Source: Ectothiorhodospira marina (GTDB taxonomy: Bacteria > Pseudomonadota > Gammaproteobacteria > Ectothiorhodospirales > Ectothiorhodospiraceae). From it: a stretch of 64,000 nucleotides of DNA. A model generated the notes under the pieces. That model had not been told where the DNA came from. It saw nothing but the letters and a program-made list of their open reading frames with translations, and did not search any database. This document shows, one piece after another, positions 34,536 through 43,647 of this stretch. The stretch's first letter is position 1. The number at the start of each line of letters is the position of its first letter. Location of the stretch: contig NZ_FOAA01000014.1 of the NCBI RefSeq assembly GCF_900109495.1, positions 29,756-93,755 of the forward strand, read 5' to 3'. The translations under genes and the position numbers were made by a program.

Positions 34536-36286
34536 CCACTTACCCCATGTCACCCGACGCGCCCCCGCGCTCCAGCCCCGGGCCTGAGAATCCCGCGTCT
34601 GCCATCCCGGTGGACTGCCGGGGTTTGGCGCTGGTCGTGGACGATGAGCCCACCAATCGGCGCCTGCTTGCGAGGATGCTGAAGAAGGAAGGGTTCGAGA
34701 CCCTGGAGGCCGAAAGCGGCAGCCGGGCGATCGAGCTGTTCGAGCAATCGCCGCCGGATATCGTTTTCATGGATGTGATGATGCCGGGCATGGACGGTTT
34801 CGAGGCGACCCGACGCATCAAGGCCATGGCGGGATTCGACTTTGTGCCGGTGATCTTTCTTACCGCACTGCATGATGAAAAGTCCTTGGTGCAATGTACT
34901 GAGTCGGGAGGGGATGATTTCCTCACCAAACCCTTCAACTTCAGCATCCTCAAGGCCCGCATCACCGCCATGGAGCGGGTGCGTGATCTGCAGCGCATCA
35001 TTGCCGGCAAGAACCGGGAACTGGAAAACCTCCTGGAACAGGACCGTCAGGAGCAGAAGCTGGCCGAACGGGTTTTTAATCGGGCCGTGAACGACCGCAA
35101 TGTGCGCACGGAACAGTTTGGCCTGGTGCAGCGACCCGCGACCACTTTCAATGGCGACCTGGTGCTGACCCAGGACCTGCCCGATGGGGGGGTACGCATT
35201 CTCCTGGGGGATTTCACCGGCCATGGCCTGGCAGCAGCCATTGGTGCCCTGCCGGTAGCCGAGACCTTTCGCACCATGACGCGCAAGGGAGTGGACGACG
35301 AACAGGTGCTGGACGAAATCAACCGCAAGCTATACCGCGTGCTGCCGCCGGAACGCTTCATGGCCGCCTGCCTGATCTCCCTTCCCGGTTCTGGTCGGGA
35401 GATCCGCTGGTGGAACGGCGGCATGCCCAGTGCCTGGTTACGCAATCGCGAGGGGTTCCAGGAACTGGCCTCCCATGCATTGCCATTGGGCATCCTGCCG
35501 GAATTGTCTGATCGGGAGACCCCCCGACGCGTGGCCGTGCGCCGTGATGATCGACTGCTGATGATGAGTGACGGCCTGCTGGAAGCGCGCAACCCCGAGG
35601 GCCAAATGTTCATCGACCATGGCTTTTCGGAGGTATTGAACGCGTGGTCCCATGGGGAAGCCGTGCTCCCCGGGCTGTTGCGGGCCCTCGAGAAACACTG
35701 CGCTGATCAGCAGCCGGAGGATGATATCGCCATTCTGGAGGCCCCTCTGGATCCTGAGCTCTTCAGCCGCCCCCCGGTGAGTCGCGAAAGTCACCCGCAA
35801 GGAGGCTGGAACTGGTCGTTGACGCTGGAGGATGAGCGCCTCGGGGATCTGCCCTCCTTGGAGTCTGCCCTGCGTCCGCTTGGGTTGCTGGATGGCCTGG
35901 AGGAAGATGCCGGCCCCCTGGAGACCATCGTCAACGAGCTCTACAGCAATGCCCTGGAACACGGCGTGCTCCAGTTGTCGTCCCGCATGAAGGCCGACCC
36001 GGAGGGGTTTTGTAGCTATTATCTGGAGCGGGGCAGACGCCTGGCCGAGGGCTGTCAGGGCCGTGTGGATGTGAGCGTCACCTATGAGCCTGACAGGACG
36101 TGCGGCGTGTTCCGGGTCAGAATCAGTGATTCCGGCCCGGGTTTTGACGCAAGTCAGTGGGAAAAGACTTCGCTGGACACCACCCGCCCCTGGGGCCGGG
36201 GTATCGCCTTGGTGCGCGATCTATGCGAGACCGTGGTGTTTGACGAATCAGGCTCCCGGGTGGAGGCCGTGTATCGGTGTCGTTAA
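34532..36286 (+). CDS. REC-PP2C-HATPase partner-switch regulator (HsbR/CrsR-like)
   Basis: The start chosen is GTG 34532, overlapping the STAS stop as GTGA; ATG 34547 is the alternative. The 584-residue protein has a receiver domain (DDEPTNRRLL, phospho-Asp in FMDVMMPGMDG), a coiled-coil linker (about residues 140-175), a SpoIIE/RsbU-type PP2C phosphatase (about 195-390; metal acidics in LGDFTGHG, MMSDGLLE and EDDIAIL), and a C-terminal serine-kinase-type HATPase (about 440-584; NELYSNALEHG, ISDSGPGFD). Phosphatase and kinase in one chain act oppositely on the STAS protein, set by receiver phosphorylation. This is the HsbR/CrsR plan. Confidence 0.9.
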   Translation: MTTYPMSPDAPPRSSPGPENPASAIPVDCRGLALVVDDEPTNRRLLARMLKKEGFETLEAESGSRAIELFEQSPPDIVFMDVMMPGMDGFEATRRIKAMAGFDFVPVIFLTALHDEKSLVQCTESGGDDFLTKPFNFSILKARITAMERVRDLQRIIAGKNRELENLLEQDRQEQKLAERVFNRAVNDRNVRTEQFGLVQRPATTFNGDLVLTQDLPDGGVRILLGDFTGHGLAAAIGALPVAETFRTMTRKGVDDEQVLDEINRKLYRVLPPERFMAACLISLPGSGREIRWWNGGMPSAWLRNREGFQELASHALPLGILPELSDRETPRRVAVRRDDRLLMMSDGLLEARNPEGQMFIDHGFSEVLNAWSHGEAVLPGLLRALEKHCADQQPEDDIAILEAPLDPELFSRPPVSRESHPQGGWNWSLTLEDERLGDLPSLESALRPLGLLDGLEEDAGPLETIVNELYSNALEHGVLQLSSRMKADPEGFCSYYLERGRRLAEGCQGRVDVSVTYEPDRTCGVFRVRISDSGPGFDASQWEKTSLDTTRPWGRGIALVRDLCETVVFDESGSRVEAVYRCR

Positions 36287-37899
36287 AGGACGAGGACAGT
36301 TCATTCCTTGAGTCGGTGGGTGAGCGCCTGCGGTGGCAGACCCAGGCCATGGAGGCCATGGTCAACGGGATTGCCATCGCCGATGCCACTCAGCCGGATG
36401 GCCCCTTGGTGTATGTGAATCCAGCCTTTGAGCGCATGACCGGTTATCGGGCTGAGGAGGTACTGGGTACCAATTGCCGTTTCCTGCAAGGCGATGACCG
36501 GGATCAACCCGGTATTCGTGAATTACGTGATGCCGTGGCCGAGGGGCGGGCCACGAAAGTGTTGATCCGCAATTATCGCAAGAATGGGGAGTTATTCTGG
36601 AATGAGTTCAGTATCTCGCCAGTGCGAAATGACGCGGGGGTGGTGACCCACTTTGTGGGGATTCAGCAGGATGTGACGGAACTCATACAGACCATGGAGG
36701 CTCTGCGCCAGGCCAAGTCGGACGCCGACCGGGCCAACCAGGCCAAGTCGGAATTCCTCTCGCGCATGAGCCACGAACTGCGCACCCCGATGAATGCCGT
36801 GCTGGGTTTTGCGCAGTTGCTGGAGTTTGACCCGGACCTGGGCAGCGAACAGCGAGAAAACGTCGAGGAGATCATCCGCGGCGGCCGGCACCTCCTGGAT
36901 CTGATCAATGAGGTGCTGGATCTTGCCAAGGTGGAATCGGGGCGAGTGGAACTCTCACCCGAGCCGGTGGCATTGCAAGGCCTGTTGCAGGAATGTGTGG
37001 CCCTGGTTGAACCCCTGGCCAGGGAGCGGGACCTGGAGATACAGATAGGGCAGGCACTGCCCGACCACTACGTGCATGCTGACCGGGTTCGTCTGAAACA
37101 GATCCTGATCAATCTGCTCTCCAACGCCATCAAGTACAACCGACCGCAGGGGCGGGTGACTCTGGACCTGGAGCCCGCCATGGAGGTCAATTCGGGGCTG
37201 CGCATCCTGGTATCCGATACCGGGCGGGGTATTCCGAACGAGCGCATCACCGAGCTGTTCGAGCCATTCACGAGGCTGTTGGAGGATGAGCACAAGGTGG
37301 AGGGCAGTGGCATTGGTCTGGCCATCACCCAGCGGCTGGTGCATCTCATGGGAGGGTGCCTGGGGGCCGTCAGCCAGGTGGGGGAGGGCAGCACCTTCTG
37401 GGTGGAATTACCTCAGAGTATCGCGACCGACGAAACGCCCGGGCGGCAGGCCCCTTCAGGCACGGTCGAGTCTACCTCGGGGCAACCCGGTGCGGTGCGC
37501 AAGATTCTGCAGATTGAGGACAATTTTGCCAATCTGCGCCTGCTTGAGCGGCTGCTCAAACGCCATGATGACTTCAGCGTCCTCAGTACGGAAGATCCTT
37601 ACATCGGTCTGGAGTTGGCCCGGGAGCACTGCCCGGACGTGATCATTCTCGATATCCAGCTTGCCCGTCTGGATGGCTTCAAGGTGTTGGAGCGCCTGCG
37701 GGAGGCTGCAACCACCCGCCACATCCCCGTTGTGGCCCTCACGGCCAATGCCACGGAGCCAGATCGTCAGCGCGGCCTGGCAGCGGGGTTTGATGCCTAT
37801 CTGACCAAGCCCCTGAATTTGGGCGAGTTGCTTGATACAATTCGCAACGTTCTGTCTCAAGACCGAGCCAACCGCCCCGGTCCCAAGGTGCGCCAGTGA
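36277..37899 (+). CDS. LOV-domain hybrid histidine kinase
   Basis: The 540-residue protein starts at GTG 36277 (GGAGG ten bases upstream), overlapping the previous gene by ten bases. Residues 22-135 are a LOV domain with the flavin-adduct Cys67 in GTNCRFLQG plus the FMN-binding residues in NYRKNGELFWNE and GIQQDVTE. HisKA follows with His166 (MSHELRTPMNAVLG), then HATPase with SDTGRGIP and EGSGIGLA, and a C-terminal receiver with Asp459 (IILDIQLARLDG). It should be a blue-light or flavin-redox sensor. There is no transmembrane segment. Its receiver, or that of the adjacent HD-GYP protein or switch regulator, is the likely target. Confidence 0.92.
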   Translation: MSLKDEDSSFLESVGERLRWQTQAMEAMVNGIAIADATQPDGPLVYVNPAFERMTGYRAEEVLGTNCRFLQGDDRDQPGIRELRDAVAEGRATKVLIRNYRKNGELFWNEFSISPVRNDAGVVTHFVGIQQDVTELIQTMEALRQAKSDADRANQAKSEFLSRMSHELRTPMNAVLGFAQLLEFDPDLGSEQRENVEEIIRGGRHLLDLINEVLDLAKVESGRVELSPEPVALQGLLQECVALVEPLARERDLEIQIGQALPDHYVHADRVRLKQILINLLSNAIKYNRPQGRVTLDLEPAMEVNSGLRILVSDTGRGIPNERITELFEPFTRLLEDEHKVEGSGIGLAITQRLVHLMGGCLGAVSQVGEGSTFWVELPQSIATDETPGRQAPSGTVESTSGQPGAVRKILQIEDNFANLRLLERLLKRHDDFSVLSTEDPYIGLELAREHCPDVIILDIQLARLDGFKVLERLREAATTRHIPVVALTANATEPDRQRGLAAGFDAYLTKPLNLGELLDTIRNVLSQDRANRPGPKVRQ

Positions 37900-38999
37900 A
37901 TACCCATAACCTTTCCAACAAGACCCCACACGAGCCGGAACGCAAGGCGGCCCGGATCATGGTAGTGGACGATGAGCGGGCCAACCTGATCCTGATGGAT
38001 CGCCTGCTGCGTACCGAGGGTTATTCCAATCTGGTCCTGGTGCAGGATCCCCGTGAGGTGATGGCCTCCTACCGCCAGGCGCCCACTGACCTGATCCTGC
38101 TGGACATCAAGATGCCGCATATGAACGGCTTCGAAGTGATGGAGCAGTTCGCCGCACTGGAAGATCCCCTTGTCCCTCCCATCCTGGTGCTGACGGCCCA
38201 GCATAGCCGCGATTACATGCTTCGGGCCCTGAGCAGCGGCGCGCGGGATTTTATCGGCAAGCCCTTTGACCGGGCCGAGGTGCTGGCACGGGTACGCAAC
38301 ATGCTGGACGTGCAACTGGCCCACCGCATGACCCATGACCAGAAGGACATGCTGGCGCAACTGGTCCACGAGCGCACCGACGAGATTCGTCGTACCCGCC
38401 TGCAAGTGGTGCAGCGTCTGGGGCGCGCCTCGGAATACCGGGATAACGAGACCGGATGCCATATCCTGCGTATGAGCCACATCTCGGCCCTGTTGGCCCA
38501 ACACGTGGGTTGGGATCGTGATCACTGTGAACGCATGCTCCATGCCAGCCCCATGCACGATGTGGGCAAGATCGGCATTCCCGATCGGATCCTGCTCAAG
38601 CCGGGCAAGCTGACCCCCGAGGAGTGGGAAATCATGAAGAGCCATGCCACCATCGGCGCCGATATCCTCAGCGGCGATGATTCCGATTTACTGCTCATGG
38701 CCCGGGAAATCGCCCTCACGCACCACGAAAAATGGGATGGCAGTGGCTATCCGAAGGGGCTGGCCGGGCATGATATTCCCATGTCCGGTCGCATCTGTGC
38801 CCTGGCGGATGTATTTGACGCCCTGACCTCCTGGCGACCTTATAAGGAGGCCTGGACCGTGGAGGATGCCCTGGGCCTGATCCGCAAGGGGGTGGGGCAC
38901 CATTTCGACCCGGACCTGGCGGAACTCTTCTTCAGCTTGATGCCGGATATCCTGGCCATCCGCGAGCGCTTCCCGGAACCTGTTCCAAAAGCCGGTTGA
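37896..38999 (+). CDS. REC-HD-GYP cyclic-di-GMP phosphodiesterase
   Basis: The 367-residue response regulator starts at GTG 37896, overlapping the LOV kinase stop (GTGA). It has a receiver with phospho-Asp70 (LILLDIKMPHMNG), a helical connector, and a complete HD-GYP domain (about 165-355): MHDVGKIGIP, HHEKWDGSGYPKG and the downstream DVFDAL, so hydrolysis of c-di-GMP is expected. Paired with the LOV kinase it forms a light- or redox-controlled c-di-GMP output. It is the last gene of the signalling block. Confidence 0.93.
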   Translation: MNTHNLSNKTPHEPERKAARIMVVDDERANLILMDRLLRTEGYSNLVLVQDPREVMASYRQAPTDLILLDIKMPHMNGFEVMEQFAALEDPLVPPILVLTAQHSRDYMLRALSSGARDFIGKPFDRAEVLARVRNMLDVQLAHRMTHDQKDMLAQLVHERTDEIRRTRLQVVQRLGRASEYRDNETGCHILRMSHISALLAQHVGWDRDHCERMLHASPMHDVGKIGIPDRILLKPGKLTPEEWEIMKSHATIGADILSGDDSDLLLMAREIALTHHEKWDGSGYPKGLAGHDIPMSGRICALADVFDALTSWRPYKEAWTVEDALGLIRKGVGHHFDPDLAELFFSLMPDILAIRERFPEPVPKAG

Positions 39000-39037
39000 T
39001 CCCTCCGCGCCCCTCCCCGGGTAGGGCTCATCTCCGC

Positions 39038-39043
39038 TATAAT
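39038..39043 (+). promoter_or_regulatory. Candidate -10 element of hom-thrC
   Basis: A perfect TATAAT sits 32 bases before the hom TTG start, in an otherwise very GC-rich gap. No good -35 is visible. It suggests that hom-thrC is transcribed separately from the signalling block. Confidence 0.35.
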
Positions 39044-39075
39044 GCCGGGCTTCCCCCGCCATAGGAGCCAGATCA

Positions 39076-40386
39076 TTGGAACCCGTCAAAGTCGGCCTGT
39101 TGGGTCTTGGGACCGTGGGCAGCGGCACGGTCAGAGTGCTCAAGCGCAATAGCGACGAGATTACCCGCCGCGCCGGTCGCGGTATTGAACTCGTGGCGGC
39201 TGCCGCCCGTAATCTGGACTCCCTGGGCGACCTGGATGTGAGCGGGATGCGCCTTACCGAAGAAGCCCTTGAGGTCGTGGACGATCCGCAGGTTCAGGTG
39301 ATCGTCGAACTGATCGGGGGCACAACGCTGGCGCGGGAACTGGTGCTGCGCGCCATTGACCAGGGCAAGCATGTGGTCACGGCCAACAAGGCCCTGATTG
39401 CCCTGCACGGCAATGAGATCTTCAGCCGGGCTCAGGAGCGCGGCGTAATGGTGGCCTTCGAGGCCGCTGTGGCCGGCGGCATCCCCATCATCAAGGCCAT
39501 TCGCGAGGGCCTGGCCGGTAACCGGATCGAGTGGCTGGCTGGCATCATCAACGGCACGGGTAACTTCATTCTCACCGAGATGCGCGACAAGGGGCGGGAG
39601 TTCGCTGATGTGCTGGCGGAGGCCCAGCGTCTGGGCTACGCCGAGGCGGATCCCACCTTCGACGTGGAAGGAGTGGATGCGGCCCACAAACTGACCATCC
39701 TGGCCTCCATCGCCTTTGGCATCCCGCTGCAGTTCGACCGGGTTTATACCGAGGGTATCTCCGGCATCTCCCGGGACGACGTGGTCTACGCCAATGAACT
39801 GGGCTATCGCATCAAGCATCTGGGTATTTCCCGCCGGGTGAATGGTGGCATCGAACTGCGAGTGCATCCCACCCTCATCCCGGAACGCAGGCTGATTGCT
39901 AACGTGGACGGTGTGCTCAATGCCGTGCTGGTCTGGGGGGATGCCGTGGGCCCAACCCTCTATTACGGCCCCGGTGCCGGCTCCGAGCCCACCGCCTCGG
40001 CGGTGGTGGCCGACCTGGTGGATGTGGTGCGCGCCCTGACCACGGACCCCGAGAATCGGGTTCCGCACCTGGCATTCCAGGCCGATGCCCTGTCGGATGT
40101 GCCCATTCTCTCCATGGACGACGTGCAAACCGCTTTTTACCTGCGACTGCGGGTGGTGGACCGTCCCGGCGTGATGGCCGATATCACCCGCATCCTGGCG
40201 GACCTGGACATCAGCATCGAGGCCATCATGCAGAAGGAGCCGGATGAAGACACCCACGAGGCCGATGTGATCATGCTGACCCACCAGGTGCGTGAGGGTA
40301 ATCTCAATCAGGCCATCGGCCGCATCGAGGGCCTGGATAGCGTGATCACCCCGGTGACCCGCATTCGCCTGGAAAACCTCAAGTAA
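39076..40386 (+). CDS. hom: Homoserine dehydrogenase
   Basis: The 436-residue enzyme has an N-terminal NAD(P) site (GLLGLGTVGSGTV), VTANKALIA, the catalytic core with GIINGTGNFILTEM and EADPTFDVEGVDAAHKL, and a C-terminal ACT domain (about residues 355-425, RPGVMADITRILAD) for threonine feedback. It reduces aspartate semialdehyde to homoserine. The TTG start at 39076 is supported by AGGAG eight bases upstream. thrC follows 36 bases later. Confidence 0.94.
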   Translation: MEPVKVGLLGLGTVGSGTVRVLKRNSDEITRRAGRGIELVAAAARNLDSLGDLDVSGMRLTEEALEVVDDPQVQVIVELIGGTTLARELVLRAIDQGKHVVTANKALIALHGNEIFSRAQERGVMVAFEAAVAGGIPIIKAIREGLAGNRIEWLAGIINGTGNFILTEMRDKGREFADVLAEAQRLGYAEADPTFDVEGVDAAHKLTILASIAFGIPLQFDRVYTEGISGISRDDVVYANELGYRIKHLGISRRVNGGIELRVHPTLIPERRLIANVDGVLNAVLVWGDAVGPTLYYGPGAGSEPTASAVVADLVDVVRALTTDPENRVPHLAFQADALSDVPILSMDDVQTAFYLRLRVVDRPGVMADITRILADLDISIEAIMQKEPDEDTHEADVIMLTHQVREGNLNQAIGRIEGLDSVITPVTRIRLENLK

Positions 40387-40422
40387 CACCGCGTCAAGAC
40401 GCCCCGACCCCGAGATCCGACC

Positions 40423-41565
40423 ATGCCTTTCCGACCCCGTTACACCGGCATCATTGAACGCTATCGTGACCGCCTGCCGGTGCACGACGATGCCCGCATC
40501 ATCTCTCTGGGCGAGGGCAATACGCCCTTGATCCGGTTGAACAACATCCCTCGGGTGCTGGGCAAGGAAGTGGACATCTACGTGAAGTTCGAAGGACTCA
40601 ACCCCACGGGTTCCTTCAAGGACCGGGGCATGACCATGGCCGTCACCCGTGCCGTGGAGGAGGGTTCCCGCGCCATCATCTGTGCCTCTACCGGCAACAC
40701 CTCTGCCTCAGCGGCCGCTTATGCCGCCCGCGCCGGCATCACCGCCTTCGTGCTGATCCCCGATGGCAAGATTGCCCAGGGCAAGCTGGCCCAGGCCATG
40801 ATGCATGGCTCCACGGTGATCCAGATCAAGGGCAATTTCGATGATGGGATGCGCCTGGTGAAGCAGGTCGCCGAAACCTCACCGGTGACAGTGGTCAACT
40901 CGGTCAATCCCTACCGCCTGCAGGGTCAGAAGACGGCAGCCTTCGAGATTGTTGAAGAACTGGGCCGTGCCCCGGATTACCACTGCCTTCCGGTAGGAAA
41001 CGCCGGCAATATCACCGCCCACTGGATCGGTTATTGTGAGTATTCATCCGGCTCGGGTGATCACGTCACCGAGGCCTGCGGCTTCTGCAAGGGGCGTTGC
41101 ATGTACGCTGGCGGGGCTATTGTGGGGAATCGCCCACGCATGGTGGGTTACCAGGCCAGCGGCAGTGCCCCCTTCATGCGCGGCGCCATGGTCGATGATC
41201 CGGACACTGTGGCCACCGCCATCCGCATTGGTCATCCCCAGTCCTGGGACTATGCCTGGAAGGTGAAGGAGGAGTCCGGTGGTTGGTTTGATGAATGCGC
41301 CGATGAAGAGATCCTGGCCGCTCAAAAACTGCTGGCCGAGCGGGAGGGCGTGTTCTGCGAGCCGGCTTCCGCCACCTCGCTGGCCGGCGCCCTGCGGGAT
41401 GTGAAGGCCGGCAAGATCCCGGAAGGCTCCAGCATTGTCTGCACCCTGACGGGTCACGGCCTGAAGGATCCGGACATTGCCATCCAGCAGAGCCTCCGTG
41501 CCCCGCAGACGGTGGAGGCGGACCTGGAGTCGGTGAAGCGGGCCATCCTGGAGAATATTGACTGA
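40423..41565 (+). CDS. thrC: Threonine synthase
   Basis: The 380-residue PLP enzyme has the PLP lysine in [11 protein letters not shown], the Ser/Thr loop [15 protein letters not shown] and the phosphate-binding GNAGNITA. An unusual [13 protein letters not shown] stretch near residue 220 contains clustered cysteines within the family's variable loop. It converts O-phosphohomoserine to threonine. It is co-transcribed with hom and is followed by palindromic repeat copy B. Confidence 0.94.
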   Translation: MPFRPRYTGIIERYRDRLPVHDDARIISLGEGNTPLIRLNNIPRVLGKEVDIYVKFEGLNPTGSFKDRGMTMAVTRAVEEGSRAIICASTGNTSASAAAYAARAGITAFVLIPDGKIAQGKLAQAMMHGSTVIQIKGNFDDGMRLVKQVAETSPVTVVNSVNPYRLQGQKTAAFEIVEELGRAPDYHCLPVGNAGNITAHWIGYCEYSSGSGDHVTEACGFCKGRCMYAGGAIVGNRPRMVGYQASGSAPFMRGAMVDDPDTVATAIRIGHPQSWDYAWKVKEESGGWFDECADEEILAAQKLLAEREGVFCEPASATSLAGALRDVKAGKIPEGSSIVCTLTGHGLKDPDIAIQQSLRAPQTVEADLESVKRAILENID

Positions 41566-41587
41566 TGTGATGGGGGGGGTGGCTCCC

Positions 41588-41675
41588 ACCCTCACCCCAA
41601 CCCCTCTCCCGCCAGCGGGAGAGGGGTTCTAAGGCGCCCTTCTTCCCTCCGGGGAGAAGGGCTGGGGATGAGGGG
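41588..41675 (+). repeat. Multi-hairpin palindromic repeat, copy B
   Basis: This has the same architecture and orientation as the element at 2635-2726. Hairpin 1 is AACCCCTCTCCCG (41599-41611) with CGGGAGAGGGGTT (41616-41628), a perfect 13-bp stem; hairpin 2 is GCCCTTCT (41636-41643) with AGAAGGGC (41655-41662). Compared with copy A, the second stem pair changes from G-C to A-T on both sides, a compensatory change. It lies between convergent thrC and the DUF815 ATPase gene. Confidence 0.8.
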
Positions 41676-41704
41676 GTGCGGGCACCCTCCCACCCACTGC
41701 CCGT

Positions 41705-42562
41705 TCAAACCTCCCCCTGCCGCCCCGTCCAGTCCCGTGCAAACTGCCACGCCACCCGGCCGCTGCGCGATCCCCTCAGCAAGGCATACTGCAAGGCCTC
41801 GCGCCGTGCGGCCTCCGTCAATGCCCCCCCGCCCAGGTGCTCCAGCCAGTGCGTGACCACCTCCAGGTACTGAGCCTGGGAAAAGGGATGAAAGGCCACC
41901 CAAAGCCCGAACCGCTCGGATAACGATACCTTCTCCTCCACCGCCTCGCCGGGATGGATCTCGTCATCCACACGCTTCACTTCCAGGTTATCCACATTGA
42001 GCTCGGGCATCAGGTGGCGACGATTGGAGGTGGCGTAGATGATCACATTCTCCGGCGTGGCCTCCAGATCCCCATCCAGTGCCGCCTTCAGTGCCTTGTA
42101 GGCCGGTTCGTTGGCCTCGAAGGACAGGTCATCGGCAAACAGCACGAAGCGCTCCGGCCGGTCACGCAGCGGCGCCACGATGCGGGGCAGGTCCACCAAT
42201 TCGTGGGCATCCACCTGCACCAGGCGCAGCCCCTCATTGGCATACCGGGTGAGGAGCGCGCGCATCAAGGAGGACTTGCCCGTGCCCCGGGCACCCCAGA
42301 GCAAGGCATTGTTGGCGGGCCGCCCAGCAATGAACTGTCGGGTGTTACGCTCCAGCAACGCGCGAGGGCGCTCGATATGCAAAAGGTCATCGAGCGCCAG
42401 GGGGGTGATCTGGTTGATGGACTGTAACTGGCCCCGGCGCCAACGAAAGGCCGGCGCCTCCCACTCAATGGGCGGGGCAGGTGCCGGCAGCATGCCCTCC
42501 AAGCGCTCCAAGAGGGATTCTGCCCGGCGGAGCACGCCATCCAGGTCTGCACAATCAGGCAT
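41705..42562 (-). CDS. DUF815-family AAA ATPase
   Basis: The 285-residue P-loop protein has Walker A GARGTGKSS (about residue 90), Walker B RFVLFADDLSFE, a sensor Asn in IYATSNRRHL, and the DUF815 features NNALLWG and SERFGLWVAF. These stand-alone AAA+ proteins are widespread in proteobacteria without an assigned function. It lies nine bases downstream of the DUF2721 gene on the same strand, so the two may be co-transcribed. Confidence 0.9.
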   Translation of the reverse strand: MPDCADLDGVLRRAESLLERLEGMLPAPAPPIEWEAPAFRWRRGQLQSINQITPLALDDLLHIERPRALLERNTRQFIAGRPANNALLWGARGTGKSSLMRALLTRYANEGLRLVQVDAHELVDLPRIVAPLRDRPERFVLFADDLSFEANEPAYKALKAALDGDLEATPENVIIYATSNRRHLMPELNVDNLEVKRVDDEIHPGEAVEEKVSLSERFGLWVAFHPFSQAQYLEVVTHWLEHLGGGALTEAARREALQYALLRGSRSGRVAWQFARDWTGRQGEV

Positions 42563-42571
42563 TCGGCACCT

Positions 42572-43018
42572 CTAGCCTTCGCGATTGCTCAAAGTGAGGC
42601 TTTCCACTGCCAGAAACACCTCTCTTAAAAACAGCCCCAGGGCAGTGATCAGGCTGACCATGGCCAGCACAAACATGGCGCCTACCAATCGGGGATGTTC
42701 CATCTCAAAAAGGAAGTCCAGAAACACGGTGACAATGGTCAGACACACCAGCATCGCCGTGGTAATGCACAGCGTCATGCCCCAATGGACCAATCGCGCC
42801 CGATCATCCAGAATCCGCAACTCCCGGGCTGTTAATTCACGACGCCTCGCATCGGGGGCGTGCATCAGATGGGCCAGATGCCGGCGGCGATCCACCACCC
42901 GGCCAAGGCGGGCAACAAAGGCATTCACAAAGCCGGCAATGCCCACCAACAGGAAAACGGGTGCCACGGACAATTGAATGACTTGAGATATTTCAATGGG
43001 TGAAGTCTGGTCGATCAC
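42572..43018 (-). CDS. DUF2721-family membrane protein
   Basis: The 148-residue protein has three predicted transmembrane helices: about residues 14-36, 83-103 and 110-135. A basic cytoplasmic loop RLGRVVDRRRHL follows the first, the recognisable DUF2721 pattern. GTG 43018 is preferred over TTG 43057 because a GGAG lies upstream, but the start is uncertain. Function is unknown. A promoter region of about 110 bases separates it from the divergent hemerythrin gene. Confidence 0.8.
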   Translation of the reverse strand: MIDQTSPIEISQVIQLSVAPVFLLVGIAGFVNAFVARLGRVVDRRRHLAHLMHAPDARRRELTARELRILDDRARLVHWGMTLCITTAMLVCLTIVTVFLDFLFEMEHPRLVGAMFVLAMVSLITALGLFLREVFLAVESLTLSNREG

Positions 43019-43132
43019 AACGATATCGCTCCAGTGGTATTCAATAGATGAAATCAACTATATTCATAAATCGTTTGGTGATGCATCCTGTGCTATGTTA
43101 CGGATGAATACCCCTTCGCGAGGTAATGCATC

Positions 43133-43582
43133 ATGAGCGAACATGCCAGAGTCGGCGACTTGCCTCAGGTGGGTGTGGAATTCATGGACAATGATCACGA
43201 GGAAGCCATGGGCCTTCTCGCCCGCGTGGTTGAAACCCTGGAAGCATCCCGGAATGATCATGCCGCGCCAGAAAGCCTGCGCCGCGACCTGCGTGACTTC
43301 ATCGAGCACAGCCGCGCGCATTTTCGGCGTGAGGAGGTGATCATGAAGGCTGTGCATTTCCCGCCGTTCCACATCCACAAGAACGAGCACGATCAGCGGC
43401 TGGAGGAATTGGTCACCTACGTGGATGATCTGGATTCCGGCGTCATTGGACTGGAGGATTTGAAGGACAAGTTCCTCAATGAATTCCTCCCCTGGTACCA
43501 ACGTCACTGTGCCACCATGGACCAGGCAACCGCCCGCTATGTGGAAAAGCAGGCGGCCGCCACGGGACAGTCCAAGGCCTGA
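43133..43582 (+). CDS. Bacteriohemerythrin
   Basis: The 149-residue four-helix protein preserves all the di-iron ligands of hemerythrin in spacing and order: His22, His63, Glu67, His82, His86, His125 and Asp130. It should bind oxygen reversibly and serve in O2 delivery or sensing, fitting the oxidase, FNR and aerotaxis-like genes elsewhere in the window. It stands alone between divergent DUF2721 and convergent ettA. Confidence 0.93.
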   Translation: MSEHARVGDLPQVGVEFMDNDHEEAMGLLARVVETLEASRNDHAAPESLRRDLRDFIEHSRAHFRREEVIMKAVHFPPFHIHKNEHDQRLEELVTYVDDLDSGVIGLEDLKDKFLNEFLPWYQRHCATMDQATARYVEKQAAATGQSKA

Positions 43583-43647
43583 ACTGATATGCCGCAATCC
43601 ACCTAGCACCCCTGACGACAAGGCAGCGGTCCTGGGTGTCGATGGAC

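Noticed and set aside
39073..40485. A 470-codon minus-strand frame opposite hom
   Set aside because: Low-complexity His/Gly/Gln-rich translation with no family features; hom on the plus strand is unambiguous.
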